The translations under genes were made by a program, and so were the position numbers. A stretch of DNA of 64,000 nucleotides, taken from Treponema sp. (GTDB taxonomy: Bacteria > Spirochaetota > Spirochaetia > Treponematales > Breznakiellaceae). Under the pieces are notes generated by a model. That model ran no database searches, was not told the DNA's origin, and saw nothing but the letters and a program-made list of their open reading frames with translations. Each line of letters begins with the position of its first letter. Within the stretch, counting starts at the first letter, position 1. The stretch is from contig WRIV01000005.1 in assembly GCA_009782555.1 (NCBI GenBank), forward strand, positions 62,001 through 126,000, written 5' to 3'. Shown in pieces: positions 35,601 to 45,015 of this stretch.

Positions 35601-36963
35601 CGATTTTACCGGCGGGGTTATTACCGGAGAAAGCCGCATGTTCGGCTCGATTTTTGATCCCGAATTTGAAGGGATCGCCTGGGCTTCAGGGATCACCCTT
35701 ACGGTACCCGAATATCTTTCCGCCGAAATTGGTCCCGGCTCAGGTGCCGTTACCCTGGCAGGGAGCGGTTTTTCCTTTGGTCCCGTGGATGGCGTCTGTG
35801 GAAATGGCCACGGCGTTGTCAGTGGGGAGATCACCTTTAGCCGCTGGCTTCCGGGTTTTTATTTGGATATTGAAGCGGACCGGAAAGTCCCCTTTAATTT
35901 TAACCTTTCTGGGATTAGGGCCGCCGGGAATGCCACGGGAAAACTCCAACTGTTTTTGGAAGAAAAGGTTGAATTCAACATAATTGGCGATATTTATGCA
36001 GATGATACAGAAATTACGATAAACAAAGAAGAAATTGAAAGGGCCATGACCGGATGGAACCTTTCCATGCAGACAGATATTATTGCCGATGTACACATTA
36101 CCGCCGGTCAGCGGGTAGAATTCTTCTGGCCCGATTCCAGAACTCCTGTTCTGCGAGCCTATGGGGAAGCAGGAACCGGAGTACGGATTATGGGAGATTC
36201 CCGGATCCCCAGGATCAGCATGGATGGGGATGTGGTTCTCAGGGGTGGAGAACTGTTCCAACTCCAGAGGAGTTTCTTTATCCGGGAAGGCCTTCTTCAG
36301 TTTAACGGTAATGATCCGCAGGTGGACCCCCGGATCAGCGTCAAGGCTGAATTTCGGGACCGAAACGACGACGGGCCGGTAACCATTGCTATGATACTGG
36401 ACAGAGTAGCGTTAAGCGAGTTGGAAAAGACCATGCCCCGGTTCGAAACCACTCCTTCCCTTTCGCAACTGGAAATTTACAGTATCCTGGGCCAGGCACC
36501 TTCTCTGGATGCCGCTGAATCGAATACCCTCGATCCCATTATCAAAACATCCATTGACATGATTCTTCAGACGGTGGTGTTTCGCAGGGCGGAACGGACA
36601 ATAAGAAATGCTCTTGGATTGGATATGTTCTCTTTCAGGACACAAATCCTTCAAAACGCCCTTTTTGAGGCCGTCAGAAACCGTGATCCGGAAGAACAAC
36701 CCTCCACAATGGGTAACTATTTGGATAATACCGCTGTTTTTATGGGTAAGTACATTGGCCGGGACCTCTTTTTCCAGACCATCCTTTCTTTTCGGTATGA
36801 TCAATACCAAAGGGAATTTGGGGGAATGAAACTGGAACCGGAAATAGGGTTTGATCTTCGGACACCGTTGTTCGACGTGCGATGGAACCTGCGGCCCTTA
36901 TACGGAGAGAATCTTTTTGTAAGCGATCAGTCCATTTCCCTGATTTGGCGCTGGTCCCTTTAA
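32632..36963 (+). CDS. tamB: TamB-like translocation and assembly module protein
   Basis: TamB-type (DUF490) proteins span the periplasm and help move lipids or proteins to the outer membrane. This 1443-residue protein has one N-terminal membrane anchor (LAELFIFLTLAGSTALLF) and a very long beta-rich body with repeated short strands, as in the beta-groove of the AsmA/TamB superfamily. The C-terminal DUF490-like segment includes RISVKAEFRDRNDDGPV, LSQLEIYSILGQ and a barrel-contacting end with LGLDMFSFRTQILQ. It directly precedes bamA, a context that supports the call. An ATG at 32707 is an alternative start that keeps the anchor. Confidence 0.85.
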   Translation: MVITVQSSYDHSIGKKVDTASTKRIMLAELFIFLTLAGSTALLFQPLMTLINRHITVVRERFIKVGEVILDRPIRYGSMGPSLIGSVEIRDIVIGAEPDPLAAVQSLYFEYSLWDLLRGKGLGAIRYLVLEGPQFSFDSKRDGDLKNLAGKGQLVLPAKCLFVVKDGAISFSTGRTTLSASDIFLSGEIRDHLISLDGSWQKNQYRDGEITLAGNVTGSFSQKLDRGNMAITIDTIEGKGFTVNRIDLGLSFFEDRIVFKRSDDGLPLTLSAEYFHKTGGFSGSFSADRFSPGSMVRFFGPLENFAPVLALYISGTAGFSFEKGRNERDTTGLTDLAYRFLLSAEGPPDLENSPIRNFIFEGEGSDRQINFYQFVIGARRGSARYTGDILFDPLLPEGSLSFSGFSLTGNGSANGTISFSRTGMGAVLASPSLYLGETVLTSLSGEFIRHNGGGNYTLFFNRGQGLKNSFESRGSLTGTPGYLEGTVEVRDFYISDLVNMVRPFIMLESSYDGMMQKTRLSSLVFFDTDFYTVNYHSNNFEISYGSETALIASIEGSEKHLELHGDLGQLFFGINADFLDLRNINFNCWIDYLDFAYNFEGRIQNQNYFTIQDDHGLSAWALNDEGHWTGSVSGRVIPIPYRGRRAYLNLDASLVYHNSAAWNVGMERLEIREYHGPTEISIRGQANQHGLNLDRVYYTDKAGPLFGSGAAVWNSNFSIIDGSLVLADLEEAEMLAGDLFYESGRLDFRGKLTGFKSERIVPGGKFLVSGEAHGGISKDGYYLVSLSLDSLAGKIGENTLLLSGMALLDPERILLSQTFSTLGNIQSAISYASLDKNAGRLETELQLSGTVNEQDLGILLSLGVNFLPMKTWLDMESLSSLSGILDIKYAYVNEKQTKSPASFAFTRTPHETEKSGALYRLSGGPQNMINAEFNETSPGGGVFYLSLGSPFPVHGIITGVLEGKTFDAFVSEIFVDLKELWDIIPIKKTVDFTGGVITGESRMFGSIFDPEFEGIAWASGITLTVPEYLSAEIGPGSGAVTLAGSGFSFGPVDGVCGNGHGVVSGEITFSRWLPGFYLDIEADRKVPFNFNLSGIRAAGNATGKLQLFLEEKVEFNIIGDIYADDTEITINKEEIERAMTGWNLSMQTDIIADVHITAGQRVEFFWPDSRTPVLRAYGEAGTGVRIMGDSRIPRISMDGDVVLRGGELFQLQRSFFIREGLLQFNGNDPQVDPRISVKAEFRDRNDDGPVTIAMILDRVALSELEKTMPRFETTPSLSQLEIYSILGQAPSLDAAESNTLDPIIKTSIDMILQTVVFRRAERTIRNALGLDMFSFRTQILQNALFEAVRNRDPEEQPSTMGNYLDNTAVFMGKYIGRDLFFQTILSFRYDQYQREFGGMKLEPEIGFDLRTPLFDVRWNLRPLYGENLFVSDQSISLIWRWSL

Positions 36964-36987
36964 CTTTTTTGTTTTTTTTAGTATACT
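36959..36987 (+). promoter_or_regulatory. Possible promoter before bamA
   Basis: TATACT at 36982-36987 lies 17 bp after a weak -35 match TTTAAC (36959-36964), which overlaps the tamB stop region. AGGAG at 36994-36998 lies 6 bp before the TTG start of bamA at 37005. It could give bamA-skp expression independent of tamB. Confidence 0.4.
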
Positions 36988-37004
36988 AGCAACAGGAGTT
37001 TTTC

Positions 37005-39542
37005 TTGAAACGTTCTTTTTTTGCAGCGCTACTGTTGTTAATCAGCGGTTTTTGCTTTACCCAAGGGGAAATTTCACCGGACTGGTACCAGGGTAAACCC
37101 ATCAGGGATATTCAATTTGAAGGCCTAAAAAATATCCGGCGGACGGAACTGGAAGGGGCCATAGAATCCTTCCGGGGCAGGCTGTTTACTGATAATCTGT
37201 TTATGGAACTCCAGGGAAGACTCTATGCTCTGGAATACTTTGAATTAATAACCCCCACCGCCGTACCGGCAGATCAGGCCCGGAGTGAAGTTGTTCTGAT
37301 TTTTAAGGTGATAGAACGCCCCAATGTGACAAGAATTACCTTTGTTGGCAATTCGGGGATCAGGCGCCGGGATCTAATGGACGCCATTAACAGCAAGGTA
37401 AACGAAGTGGCCAACGGCATGGTCATTCGTTCCGACGAAGCAGCAATCCGCACATATTATATTGAAAAGGGCTTCCCCGATGTTCAGGTGAGATCGGAAA
37501 CTAGGGCGATAAGAAACGATGCTGTGGAATTGGTTTTTTATATCACCGAGGGAACACAAATCGTTATTGCCAATATTTACTTTGAAGGGAACACCCTTTT
37601 TTCCAGCAGCACCCTTCAAGGACGGCTTTCCATGAAAGCCAGGGGGTTGGGCCGGACCGGCGCCTACCAGGATACCAAACTTATTACTGATCGCGACGCC
37701 TTGGCCCAATACTACCACAACAAAGGGTATCTGGATGCTGAAGTGACCGATGTTGTCCAGGAGATAGCCAAAGACAGTAAGGGCAATAACATTATGACCA
37801 TCACTTACCGTCTTTATGAAGGGCGTATATATACTTTCGCCGGCATTTCCTTTATCGGCAACGAGGTCTTTACCGATGAACAACTCCAGGGCCTTATCCG
37901 ATCTGAACCGGGAAAAACTGTAAGTGCAGAACGCCTGGAGATGGACCTTCAACGGGTGGCAAATTTGTACTATGAAAACGGCTACATTTACAATGATATT
38001 CGGCCGGCAGAAATACGAAATCAGGAAGAAGGGACCGTTGCCTATACCATATCCATCACCGAACGGGGCAGAGCTCATATCGAAAATGTCATTATCCGTG
38101 GAAACAAAAAAACCAAGGATTATGTGATCCTTCGGGAAATACCAATGGAAACGGGGGATGTTTATTCCCTCTCAAAAATGAGATCCGGCTTTCGAAGTTT
38201 GATGAACCTTCAATACTTTGCCAGTGTGTATCCCGAACCGGTTCCAGGCAGTGAAGACGGCCTGCTGGATCTGATCGTTAATGTCGAAGAAGGGCAGACC
38301 ACGGATATTCAATTCGGCCTTACCTTTTCCGGTTCTTCCGATCCCGATGCTTTTCCAATTTCGGGCCTTTTGAATTTTACCGACAGGAACTTTCTGGGTT
38401 ATGGAAGCCAGGTAAGGGCCGAAGTGAACGCTTCCACCACCAATCAAAGCGTTTCTCTTTCTTATTCTGAACGCTGGATGGGGGATTTGCCCCTGAACTG
38501 GAGCGTGGATTTAACCTTTAGTCATGCCAAGCGTTATTCCCCCATGAATAACGGCCCCGGCCCCATTTTTAATGGCGATGAACCCTATGCCTTTCCTGAT
38601 GGATATTCAAATTATCAAGACTATTGGGATGACAACAAAATACCTCCCGACGAATATATGATGGCCTACCAACAGTGGTTTATATCACTGGGATATTCTA
38701 CTGTCTATCGATGGATTACCCAGATGGGTGTCCTGGGGACCGGCGGCGGGGTTCGTACAGGAATTATTAACAACAGCTATGATGATTCCCTGCGTCCCTT
38801 TGATCCGGTTGTCAGGGAACGCAACGGTCAATGGACTCCGGTTAATTCACTGTGGACCATCGCTTATCTTGACAATCGGAATTTGTCTTATGATCCTTCC
38901 TCCGGCTATTATGTAAGCCAGCGTTTTTCCTTTCATGGGTTATTCCCGATAGAGAGGGAACACTATATCCGCAGCGATACCAAGGCGGAGATTTTCTTTA
39001 CCCTCTTTGATTTTGACATTTTTAACAATGAGAAATGGCACTTTAAAATGATCCTAGCTTTCCACACGGGTCTTTCCTTTATTTTTCCCCAGTTTGGAAA
39101 AGAAAAACCCGAGGTAGAGGAAGTAAGCAAGCTCTTTATCGATGGTATGTTTATTGGCCGGGGCTGGTACGAAGCCAGAATTCCCAGCCGGGGTTTTGCC
39201 CTTTGGGAAAATACGGCGGAACTGCGCGTTCCCCTGGTTCCGGGTTTACTGGCTTTTGATATGTTTTTTGATGCGGTTCTGGCATCCGGAATTTTTTATC
39301 AAAGCCGCCAGATTACTCCTGTGGAATTTTTTCAGCATCTGGATGCGGAAAACTGGCGTTTTAGCTATGGCGGAGGAATACGCTTTACCATTGCTCAATT
39401 TCCGTTCCGTTTTCTTCTGGCAAAAAGATTTGTGGTTGAAGACGGACAAATCAGGAGAATGCCGGGGGGGATCTTCAAGCAGGCCAGCGATCCTGATTCA
39501 GGAGTTGATTTTGTTATTTCATTTGCAATACCTACAAACTAG
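37005..39542 (+). CDS. bamA: Outer-membrane protein assembly factor BamA (Omp85)
   Basis: BamA inserts beta-barrel proteins into the outer membrane; the T. pallidum form is Tp92 (TP0326). The 845-residue protein starts with TTG and has a signal peptide (FFAALLLLISGFCF). Five POTRA-like repeats follow over about residues 25-430 (IRDIQFEGLKNIRRTELEGA, VTRITFVGNSGIRRRDLMDA, IVIANIYFEGNTLFSSSTL). Then comes the barrel with FGLTFSGSSDP and NFTDRNFLGYGSQV. Long loops include a Pro/Asn/Tyr-rich region near 515-550. The C-terminus is VDFVISFAIPTN, without a final Phe. Confidence 0.95.
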   Translation: MKRSFFAALLLLISGFCFTQGEISPDWYQGKPIRDIQFEGLKNIRRTELEGAIESFRGRLFTDNLFMELQGRLYALEYFELITPTAVPADQARSEVVLIFKVIERPNVTRITFVGNSGIRRRDLMDAINSKVNEVANGMVIRSDEAAIRTYYIEKGFPDVQVRSETRAIRNDAVELVFYITEGTQIVIANIYFEGNTLFSSSTLQGRLSMKARGLGRTGAYQDTKLITDRDALAQYYHNKGYLDAEVTDVVQEIAKDSKGNNIMTITYRLYEGRIYTFAGISFIGNEVFTDEQLQGLIRSEPGKTVSAERLEMDLQRVANLYYENGYIYNDIRPAEIRNQEEGTVAYTISITERGRAHIENVIIRGNKKTKDYVILREIPMETGDVYSLSKMRSGFRSLMNLQYFASVYPEPVPGSEDGLLDLIVNVEEGQTTDIQFGLTFSGSSDPDAFPISGLLNFTDRNFLGYGSQVRAEVNASTTNQSVSLSYSERWMGDLPLNWSVDLTFSHAKRYSPMNNGPGPIFNGDEPYAFPDGYSNYQDYWDDNKIPPDEYMMAYQQWFISLGYSTVYRWITQMGVLGTGGGVRTGIINNSYDDSLRPFDPVVRERNGQWTPVNSLWTIAYLDNRNLSYDPSSGYYVSQRFSFHGLFPIEREHYIRSDTKAEIFFTLFDFDIFNNEKWHFKMILAFHTGLSFIFPQFGKEKPEVEEVSKLFIDGMFIGRGWYEARIPSRGFALWENTAELRVPLVPGLLAFDMFFDAVLASGIFYQSRQITPVEFFQHLDAENWRFSYGGGIRFTIAQFPFRFLLAKRFVVEDGQIRRMPGGIFKQASDPDSGVDFVISFAIPTN

Positions 39543-39551
39543 GGAGGTCCT

Positions 39552-40067
39552 ATGAAGCGTTTTATTATTACAACACTACTTATGGGGGGAATCCTTATTT
39601 CCCTTTCCGCCCAGGCAGCCATAACCCGCTTTGCCGTTGTTGACATGAACAGGGTTATGGCTGCCTTTGCCGAACAATCGACGGAGTTCAAAGCCTTTAG
39701 TGATAAGCGGAACACTGTTCAGGCAGAAATCGAAAAACAAGCCAAGGAACTGCAGGAACTTAACACTAAACTGGCCGAAGCCCAGGAAGAGGGAAAAAAA
39801 GATCAGATCCGTACCCTGGAAAATCAGATACGGACAAAAACCCAGGCTGCTAAAAACTACTATGACAGAATGATTGCTGAACTGGAAAAAGATCGACAGC
39901 AGCTTCAAAAAAACAATACCTTTATGGCCCGGGTGAACAATGCCATTCGTGTCGTGGCAGAAAGTGAAGGATTTAGCATGGTCTTAAGCAGGGAAACGGC
40001 GGGGATACTTTGGTACAGTCCTTCAGTGGATATTACCAATAAGGTTATTGCCCGGATTCGTTCCTGA
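39552..40067 (+). CDS. skp: Skp/OmpH-family periplasmic chaperone
   Basis: The 171-residue protein opens with a signal peptide (IITTLLMGGILISLSAQA), followed by the OmpH-type start AITRFAVVDMNRVMAAFAE. A long coiled-coil arm follows (AEIEKQAKELQELNTKLAEA and EEGKKDQIRTLENQIRT). Such trimers cage unfolded outer-membrane proteins on the way to BamA, whose gene is 9 bp upstream. GGGAGG stands 5 bp before the ATG. Length is normal for the family (about 160-180). Confidence 0.9.
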   Translation: MKRFIITTLLMGGILISLSAQAAITRFAVVDMNRVMAAFAEQSTEFKAFSDKRNTVQAEIEKQAKELQELNTKLAEAQEEGKKDQIRTLENQIRTKTQAAKNYYDRMIAELEKDRQQLQKNNTFMARVNNAIRVVAESEGFSMVLSRETAGILWYSPSVDITNKVIARIRS

Positions 40068-40097
40068 CGCAAAACAACTTTTTAGAAAGGATCCCCG

Positions 40098-42815
40098 GTG
40101 AGTGCAGGCGAAAGCCCCATGCTGGATCAGTATCGCCGGATTAAACGGGAACACCAAGGAAGCGTTTTATTCTTCCGGCTGGGGGATTTTTATGAAATGT
40201 TTGCCGAAGACGCCATGGAGGTTTCTTCGCTCCTCAATTTGACCCTTACCAGCCGTGCCGGGGTTCCCATGTGCGGTGTGCCTTACCATGCCTGTCAAAA
40301 TTACATATCCCGGCTTTTAAATCTCGGAAAAAAAATTGCCGTCTGTGAACAGATTTCCGAACCGGGAAAAACCAAATTAATTGACCGTCAAGTGGTGGAA
40401 ATTATTACCCCAGGCACTACCGTCGATGAAAACTATCTGGAAAAAGGGAGCGCCAACTACTTGGCATGCCTGGCTGCGGCGGGTCCCTTCCTTTCATTTG
40501 CATATATTGATCTTTCCGTCGGCAGTTTTTTTGCCTCCTCCTTTCCTGTTGAACAATCGGGTTTTTTTGCCGGCCTGGAACTGGAACGGCTTGAAATCAG
40601 GGAAATCATCGCCGCCGAATCTCTCCTGGAAGAAAAGCCGGAACTTTCCCTGCGATTACAGGAAAAGGCGGGCCTGGTAATTAACCGCTGGGCAGATTGG
40701 CTATTTGACCGGAAAAAATCTTTTGACCGGCTGTGCAGACAGTTTGGAACCGCCAGTCTTAAGGGATTCGGCCTTGAAGAAAACTCTCCGGAGATTATTG
40801 CCGCCGGAGCATTGCTGGACTATCTGGACGATACCGCCAAAAGCCTTATCCCCCATGTTCATTCTATCAGTATTTACGGAGATAACGATTATACGGCCAT
40901 CGATGAGTCAACCCAATGCAACCTGGAACTGGTACGGAACCTCAGGGATGGGACGGAACAGTATTCTCTCTTTGAAGTACTGAATGAAACAAAGACTGCC
41001 ATGGGCCGGAGATTTCTCAGGCGCCGGCTGCTTCACCCTCTTAAGGATGTATCATTAATTCACCGCAGGCTCAGCATGGTAGAACAATTCTACCGGGATC
41101 AGGATAAGTTGGGAGCAATGCGGAGTCTTTTGTCCAAAACTCCGGATCTGGAACGGCTTTCTTCCCGGCTTGCCATGGACAAAGCCAACGGAAAGGACAT
41201 GGCTTCAATAATGAACGCCCTGGTCTGCCTGGAAAAGGTTAAGCAAACGATTCTGGAAAAAATGACCGGCCTTTTTGAAGCCCCTGAAGTTTCCGCCTTT
41301 AATGAAAAAGATTTTTTGGAACTGGAAAAGGTTTGTTCCCTTCTTGAACGGGGCCTCTGCGAAAATCCTTCCGTACTTTTTAGCGAAGGTAACTTGATTC
41401 GGGAAGGCTATAATCAAGAACTGGATGAACTGAATAAGCTGAAAAAACATGGCCGGAATATGCTGGAAAAATACCTTGAAACAGAAAAAATCAATACCGG
41501 CATTCCCAATCTGAAAATCAATTATAACCGTCTTATCGGATACTATTTTGAGGTAACCAAAATAAATCTGTCCAAGGTTCCGTCTTATTTTATCCGCCGC
41601 CAGGGTATCGCTGCTGGAGAACGATTCAGTACCGAACAACTGGCAAAATTGGAATCGGATATTAACGGCGCTTCCGGCCGTATCATCGAACTGGAAAAAA
41701 AACTCTTTCTGGAACTCCGGGAAAAAATCAAACCCCATCTGGGCCGAATCTCTGCCGCCGCCGGGCTAATCGCAGAATTGGATGCGGGTCAATCCCTTGC
41801 CTGGGCCGCCACCATCCGGGGCTGGGTGCTCCCGGCAGTTGTCGACGAACCCAGGACGATCATCATCGAAGGCCGTCATCCGGTGGTGGAGGTCCATCTG
41901 CCCGGCGGCGAGTTTATTCCTAACGATATCCGTCTGGAAGGGGAGGGAATCTTTTTTGCCCTTATCACCGGTCCCAATATGGCCGGCAAATCAACCTACC
42001 TCAGGCAGGCGGCGCTTATTACCATTATGGCTCAGATCGGCAGCTTTGTTCCGGCCCGGGAAGCCCTTATCGGCATTACCGACCGGATATACTGCAGGGT
42101 AGGGGCCTCGGATAATCTGGCCCGGGGAGAATCTACTTTCCTTGTAGAAATGACTGAAACCGCCCACATACTCCATACCGCCACGGAACGGAGCCTGGTG
42201 ATTATGGACGAAGTGGGACGGGGCACAGGTACTTCCGACGGCCTGGCCATTGCCTGGGCGGTCTGCGAAGACCTGCTGCACCGGGTAAAATGCAGAACTC
42301 TCTTTGCCACACACTTTCATGAGCTTTCCCGGCTGGAACACCCGGGACTTGCCAACCGTTCCATGGAAGTCCTGGAACAAAAGGAAACTATTGTTTTTTT
42401 AAGGAAATTAAAAGAAGGTCCCAGTGCCGAATCCTATGGCCTGTACGCCGCGGGCCTGGCAGGAATACCCGCCGCCGTGCTGGGACGGGCCGGAACAATC
42501 CTGAATATGATCCGGAAGAAGGACAATTCCTTAATGCCCGCCGCTGCAGAAAATCCCTGTTCCACAGACAAGCCATGGGAAGATTTACCAGGGACTCTCG
42601 AAAAACAGTGCTGCAAAACTGGCGATACAGAAAACCAGTTAATGATGGAGCTTTCAGCTTTGGAAATTGACAGCATTACTCCTCTGGAGGCGTTTAACTT
42701 AATTCATTGCTGGAAAGATCAGCTAAAAAAAATCACCCCGGAAGAAGACCGTAAACCCCGGATTAAACCGGCAAAACAAAACAACCAAGCCGCCGGGCTG
42801 TCCCTTTTTGATTAG
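40098..42815 (+). CDS. mutS: DNA mismatch repair protein MutS
   Basis: MutS recognises mismatches and starts repair. The 905-residue protein starts with GTG and has the mismatch-binding Phe-x-Glu region (FFRLGDFYEMF). The connector, lever and clamp domains follow (about 130-570). The ATPase has Walker A GPNMAGKSTYLRQ near residue 625, Walker B LVIMDEVGRGTGT and the signature TLFATHFHELSRLE. A C-terminal extension of about 90 residues beyond the ATPase is polar and ends in a Lys/Gln-rich tail before LSLFD, possibly a clamp-binding peptide. mutL is not in the window. Confidence 0.96.
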   Translation: MSAGESPMLDQYRRIKREHQGSVLFFRLGDFYEMFAEDAMEVSSLLNLTLTSRAGVPMCGVPYHACQNYISRLLNLGKKIAVCEQISEPGKTKLIDRQVVEIITPGTTVDENYLEKGSANYLACLAAAGPFLSFAYIDLSVGSFFASSFPVEQSGFFAGLELERLEIREIIAAESLLEEKPELSLRLQEKAGLVINRWADWLFDRKKSFDRLCRQFGTASLKGFGLEENSPEIIAAGALLDYLDDTAKSLIPHVHSISIYGDNDYTAIDESTQCNLELVRNLRDGTEQYSLFEVLNETKTAMGRRFLRRRLLHPLKDVSLIHRRLSMVEQFYRDQDKLGAMRSLLSKTPDLERLSSRLAMDKANGKDMASIMNALVCLEKVKQTILEKMTGLFEAPEVSAFNEKDFLELEKVCSLLERGLCENPSVLFSEGNLIREGYNQELDELNKLKKHGRNMLEKYLETEKINTGIPNLKINYNRLIGYYFEVTKINLSKVPSYFIRRQGIAAGERFSTEQLAKLESDINGASGRIIELEKKLFLELREKIKPHLGRISAAAGLIAELDAGQSLAWAATIRGWVLPAVVDEPRTIIIEGRHPVVEVHLPGGEFIPNDIRLEGEGIFFALITGPNMAGKSTYLRQAALITIMAQIGSFVPAREALIGITDRIYCRVGASDNLARGESTFLVEMTETAHILHTATERSLVIMDEVGRGTGTSDGLAIAWAVCEDLLHRVKCRTLFATHFHELSRLEHPGLANRSMEVLEQKETIVFLRKLKEGPSAESYGLYAAGLAGIPAAVLGRAGTILNMIRKKDNSLMPAAAENPCSTDKPWEDLPGTLEKQCCKTGDTENQLMMELSALEIDSITPLEAFNLIHCWKDQLKKITPEEDRKPRIKPAKQNNQAAGLSLFD

Positions 42816-42899
42816 CGGCCAAGGATAATACGGAATAGACTGATACACCATGCGAAATAATCCAGAAGCGCTGCTCTTCCAAAAATAACTGTAACCCGG

Positions 42900-42905
42900 T
42901 ATACT
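42900..42905 (+). promoter_or_regulatory. Possible -10 box before scpA
   Basis: TATACT lies 8 bp before the ATG at 42914. A -35 match (TTCCAA at 42877-42882, 17-bp spacing) is poor. There is no Shine-Dalgarno before the ATG, so a leaderless transcript is conceivable. Confidence 0.3.
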
Positions 42906-42913
42906 ATTCCGGT

Positions 42914-43741
42914 ATGGACAGTCCCGTCTTTTTTCAAGACAGTGCTGCAGAATTCAGGGAGACTGCGGCAAACCGAACCTTTAAACTAAAAGAATTTGAA
43001 GGCCCCCTGGACCTGCTCCTCTTCTTGGTTAAAAAAAACGAAGTAAACATTTATGACATCCCCATAGCGGAAATAACGGAACAGTACATTGCCTACTTAA
43101 AATATATTACCACCCTTGACCTGGAAGACATTACCGAATTCCATACCCTGGCGGCGACGCTGCTTTATATTAAAAGCAGGATGCTCCTGCCGGTAGAAAT
43201 CGATTTGGATGAAATCGAAGACCCCCGGCAGGAACTGGTGGAAACCTTAATCGAATACCAGCGATTAAAAAAACTTACGGGTCTTATGGAGGAACGGAGC
43301 AGAGAAGCAGAATGGGTGATCGAACGGAAAAAAATCCAGCGATCCCTGCCTTTTAAAGAGGACGAGCTTTGGAAAGAGATGGATGTCTGGGAACTGGTTA
43401 AAACCTTTTCTTCCTTGATGAATGGTCTCCAGGGTGGCCAGACACTTATAGACCTTTACGAAGAAGTATCTATCAACGAAAAGATCACACTCCTTTCTGA
43501 ATTGATGGAAACCCGAGGCGAATGCAGTTTTGCCGACCTCCTGGCCCGGCGGGGCTCGCTGATGGAAGTGATCTGTGCCTTCCTAGCTCTGCTGGAAGCG
43601 GTAAAGGCCAGGATGGTAACGGTATTCCAGAACCGTATGTTCGGTGATATTCTGATCCGGTCCATGGATAAGCACAGCGATGAAACCGGGGAAAACAGCA
43701 AAAAAGACGAGGACGAAGATGGCGGAAAAACAGGGAGTTAA
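42914..43741 (+). CDS. scpA: Segregation and condensation protein A
   Basis: ScpA is the kleisin that bridges SMC heads with ScpB. The 275-residue protein shows the family opening KLKEFEGPLDLLLFLVKKNE, followed by IYDIPIAEITEQYIAYL and ATLLYIKSRMLLP. A charged middle leads to a winged-helix end (FADLLARRGSLMEVICAFLA). Length is normal (about 250-280). The gene overlaps scpB by 23 bp, so ScpA and ScpB are coupled. It heads a cluster that includes rRNA modification, cmk and rpsA genes. Confidence 0.93.
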   Translation: MDSPVFFQDSAAEFRETAANRTFKLKEFEGPLDLLLFLVKKNEVNIYDIPIAEITEQYIAYLKYITTLDLEDITEFHTLAATLLYIKSRMLLPVEIDLDEIEDPRQELVETLIEYQRLKKLTGLMEERSREAEWVIERKKIQRSLPFKEDELWKEMDVWELVKTFSSLMNGLQGGQTLIDLYEEVSINEKITLLSELMETRGECSFADLLARRGSLMEVICAFLALLEAVKARMVTVFQNRMFGDILIRSMDKHSDETGENSKKDEDEDGGKTGS

Positions 43742-44288
43742 AAAAAATTCGGCTCATAAAGAAGCGGCTCTGATCGAAGCAATCCTTTATCTGGAAACAG
43801 ACCCCATGGATTTCAATGTACTTTCCCGTATTTCCGGCCTTTCCAGAGATACCGTAAAAAAAGCGGTTGACAATCTGGAAGAAAAATACAAGAACGGGGA
43901 TTCTGGGGTGGAGCTTTCCCGCATTGGCGGAGGGCTCATGCTGTCTCCAAAACAGGAATACTGGGAAACGCTGAAACCTCATTACGGAAAAAAAAGTGAA
44001 ATCCGTTTTTCCCGGGCGGCATTGGAAACCTTGTCGATCATCGCCTATTCCCAGCCCGTTACCCGCAGTGAAATCGAATCGATTCGGGGAGTGCAGGCGG
44101 TAGATACGGTTATTCGACTCCTTCTGGAGAAATCCCTCATCCGGGAGATGGGAAAAAAGGACGTTCCCGGCAAACCTGCCCAATACGGCACTACCAGGGA
44201 ATTCCTCCGTTTCTTCCGGCTGGAAAGCATCGCCGATTTGCCAAAACTGAATGAAAGCGAGGCCGCCCGGTTTGAGCAGGAACGTTAA
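43719..44288 (+). CDS. scpB: Segregation and condensation protein B
   Basis: ScpB forms winged-helix dimers that bind ScpA in the SMC complex. I use the ATG at 43719 (189 residues), inside the end of scpA. Family motifs are ALIEAILYLETDPMDFNVLS, GLSRDTVKKAVDNLEEKY, LSIIAYSQPVTRSEIESIRG and LIREMGKKDVPGKPAQYGTT. The last is the classic second winged-helix signature. Upstream in-frame starts would lengthen the overlap without adding homology. Confidence 0.93.
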   Translation: MAEKQGVKKNSAHKEAALIEAILYLETDPMDFNVLSRISGLSRDTVKKAVDNLEEKYKNGDSGVELSRIGGGLMLSPKQEYWETLKPHYGKKSEIRFSRAALETLSIIAYSQPVTRSEIESIRGVQAVDTVIRLLLEKSLIREMGKKDVPGKPAQYGTTREFLRFFRLESIADLPKLNESEAARFEQER

Positions 44289-45015
44289 AAAAAAATCACC
44301 TCAGGATATCAGGCTTCAGGTGTTTCTAGCCCATGCGGGGGTTGCTTCCCGGCGGACCTCTGAATCCATGATTCAGGAGGGAAGGGTAACAGTCAACGGC
44401 TTAATCGTTAGTAAAATGGGGATAAAGGTACAAAACGACGACAAAATTTGCCTGGATGGTATGCCGGTTGTGGCAGAGCAAAAACTCCACTACCTGGCTT
44501 TGAACAAACCGCCGGGATACCTCTGTAGTTCCCGTGATCCTCAGGGGCGGCCATTGGCTTTGGAACTCCTCCCCAAAACCATTAAGGAACGGCTTTACAA
44601 TGTGGGCCGTCTGGACTATCAATCGTCGGGGCTGATCTTTTTTACCAACGATGGGCATTTTACCGCCCGGCTCAGTCATCCCGGCTCACAAATAGAAAAG
44701 GAATATCTGGTAGAATCTACGGTCCCCATCCCCAATCAAGTTATAGATGAATTTCTTGCCGGACTGACCATAGCGGACGAGCAATACCGGGCCCTGCGTA
44801 TTGAACGGCTTGGCCAGAAGCGCCTCATCATTATCCTCCTGGAAGGAAAAAACCGTGAAATCAGGAAGGTATTTTCCCATTTCCACCTCCATCCTTCCAT
44901 GCTCCGCCGGGTCCGCATTGGGACGATTAAACTGGGAGAACTTCCAGAAGGAGAATGCCGCCTTCTCTCAGCAAAGGAAAAGGCCTCTTTGATGAGCGTG
45001 GAGGAAAAAAAATGA
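44272..45015 (+). CDS. rluB: Pseudouridine synthase, RluB/RsuA family
   Basis: The enzyme isomerises a uridine in rRNA. An S4-like N-terminal domain (RLQVFLAHAGVASRRTSESM and EGRVTVNGLIVSKMG) precedes the catalytic domain with NVGRLDYQSSGLIFFTNDG, where the family nucleophile is the Asp in GRLD. The sequence around ALNKPPGYLCSSRDPQGR is also typical. I use TTG at 44272 because GCGAGG lies 9 bp upstream; an in-frame ATG at 44251 would give 254 residues. The final TGA overlaps the cmk ATG. RluB versus RluE/RsuA cannot be settled from the sequence alone. Confidence 0.85.
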   Translation: MSRNVKKKSPQDIRLQVFLAHAGVASRRTSESMIQEGRVTVNGLIVSKMGIKVQNDDKICLDGMPVVAEQKLHYLALNKPPGYLCSSRDPQGRPLALELLPKTIKERLYNVGRLDYQSSGLIFFTNDGHFTARLSHPGSQIEKEYLVESTVPIPNQVIDEFLAGLTIADEQYRALRIERLGQKRLIIILLEGKNREIRKVFSHFHLHPSMLRRVRIGTIKLGELPEGECRLLSAKEKASLMSVEEKK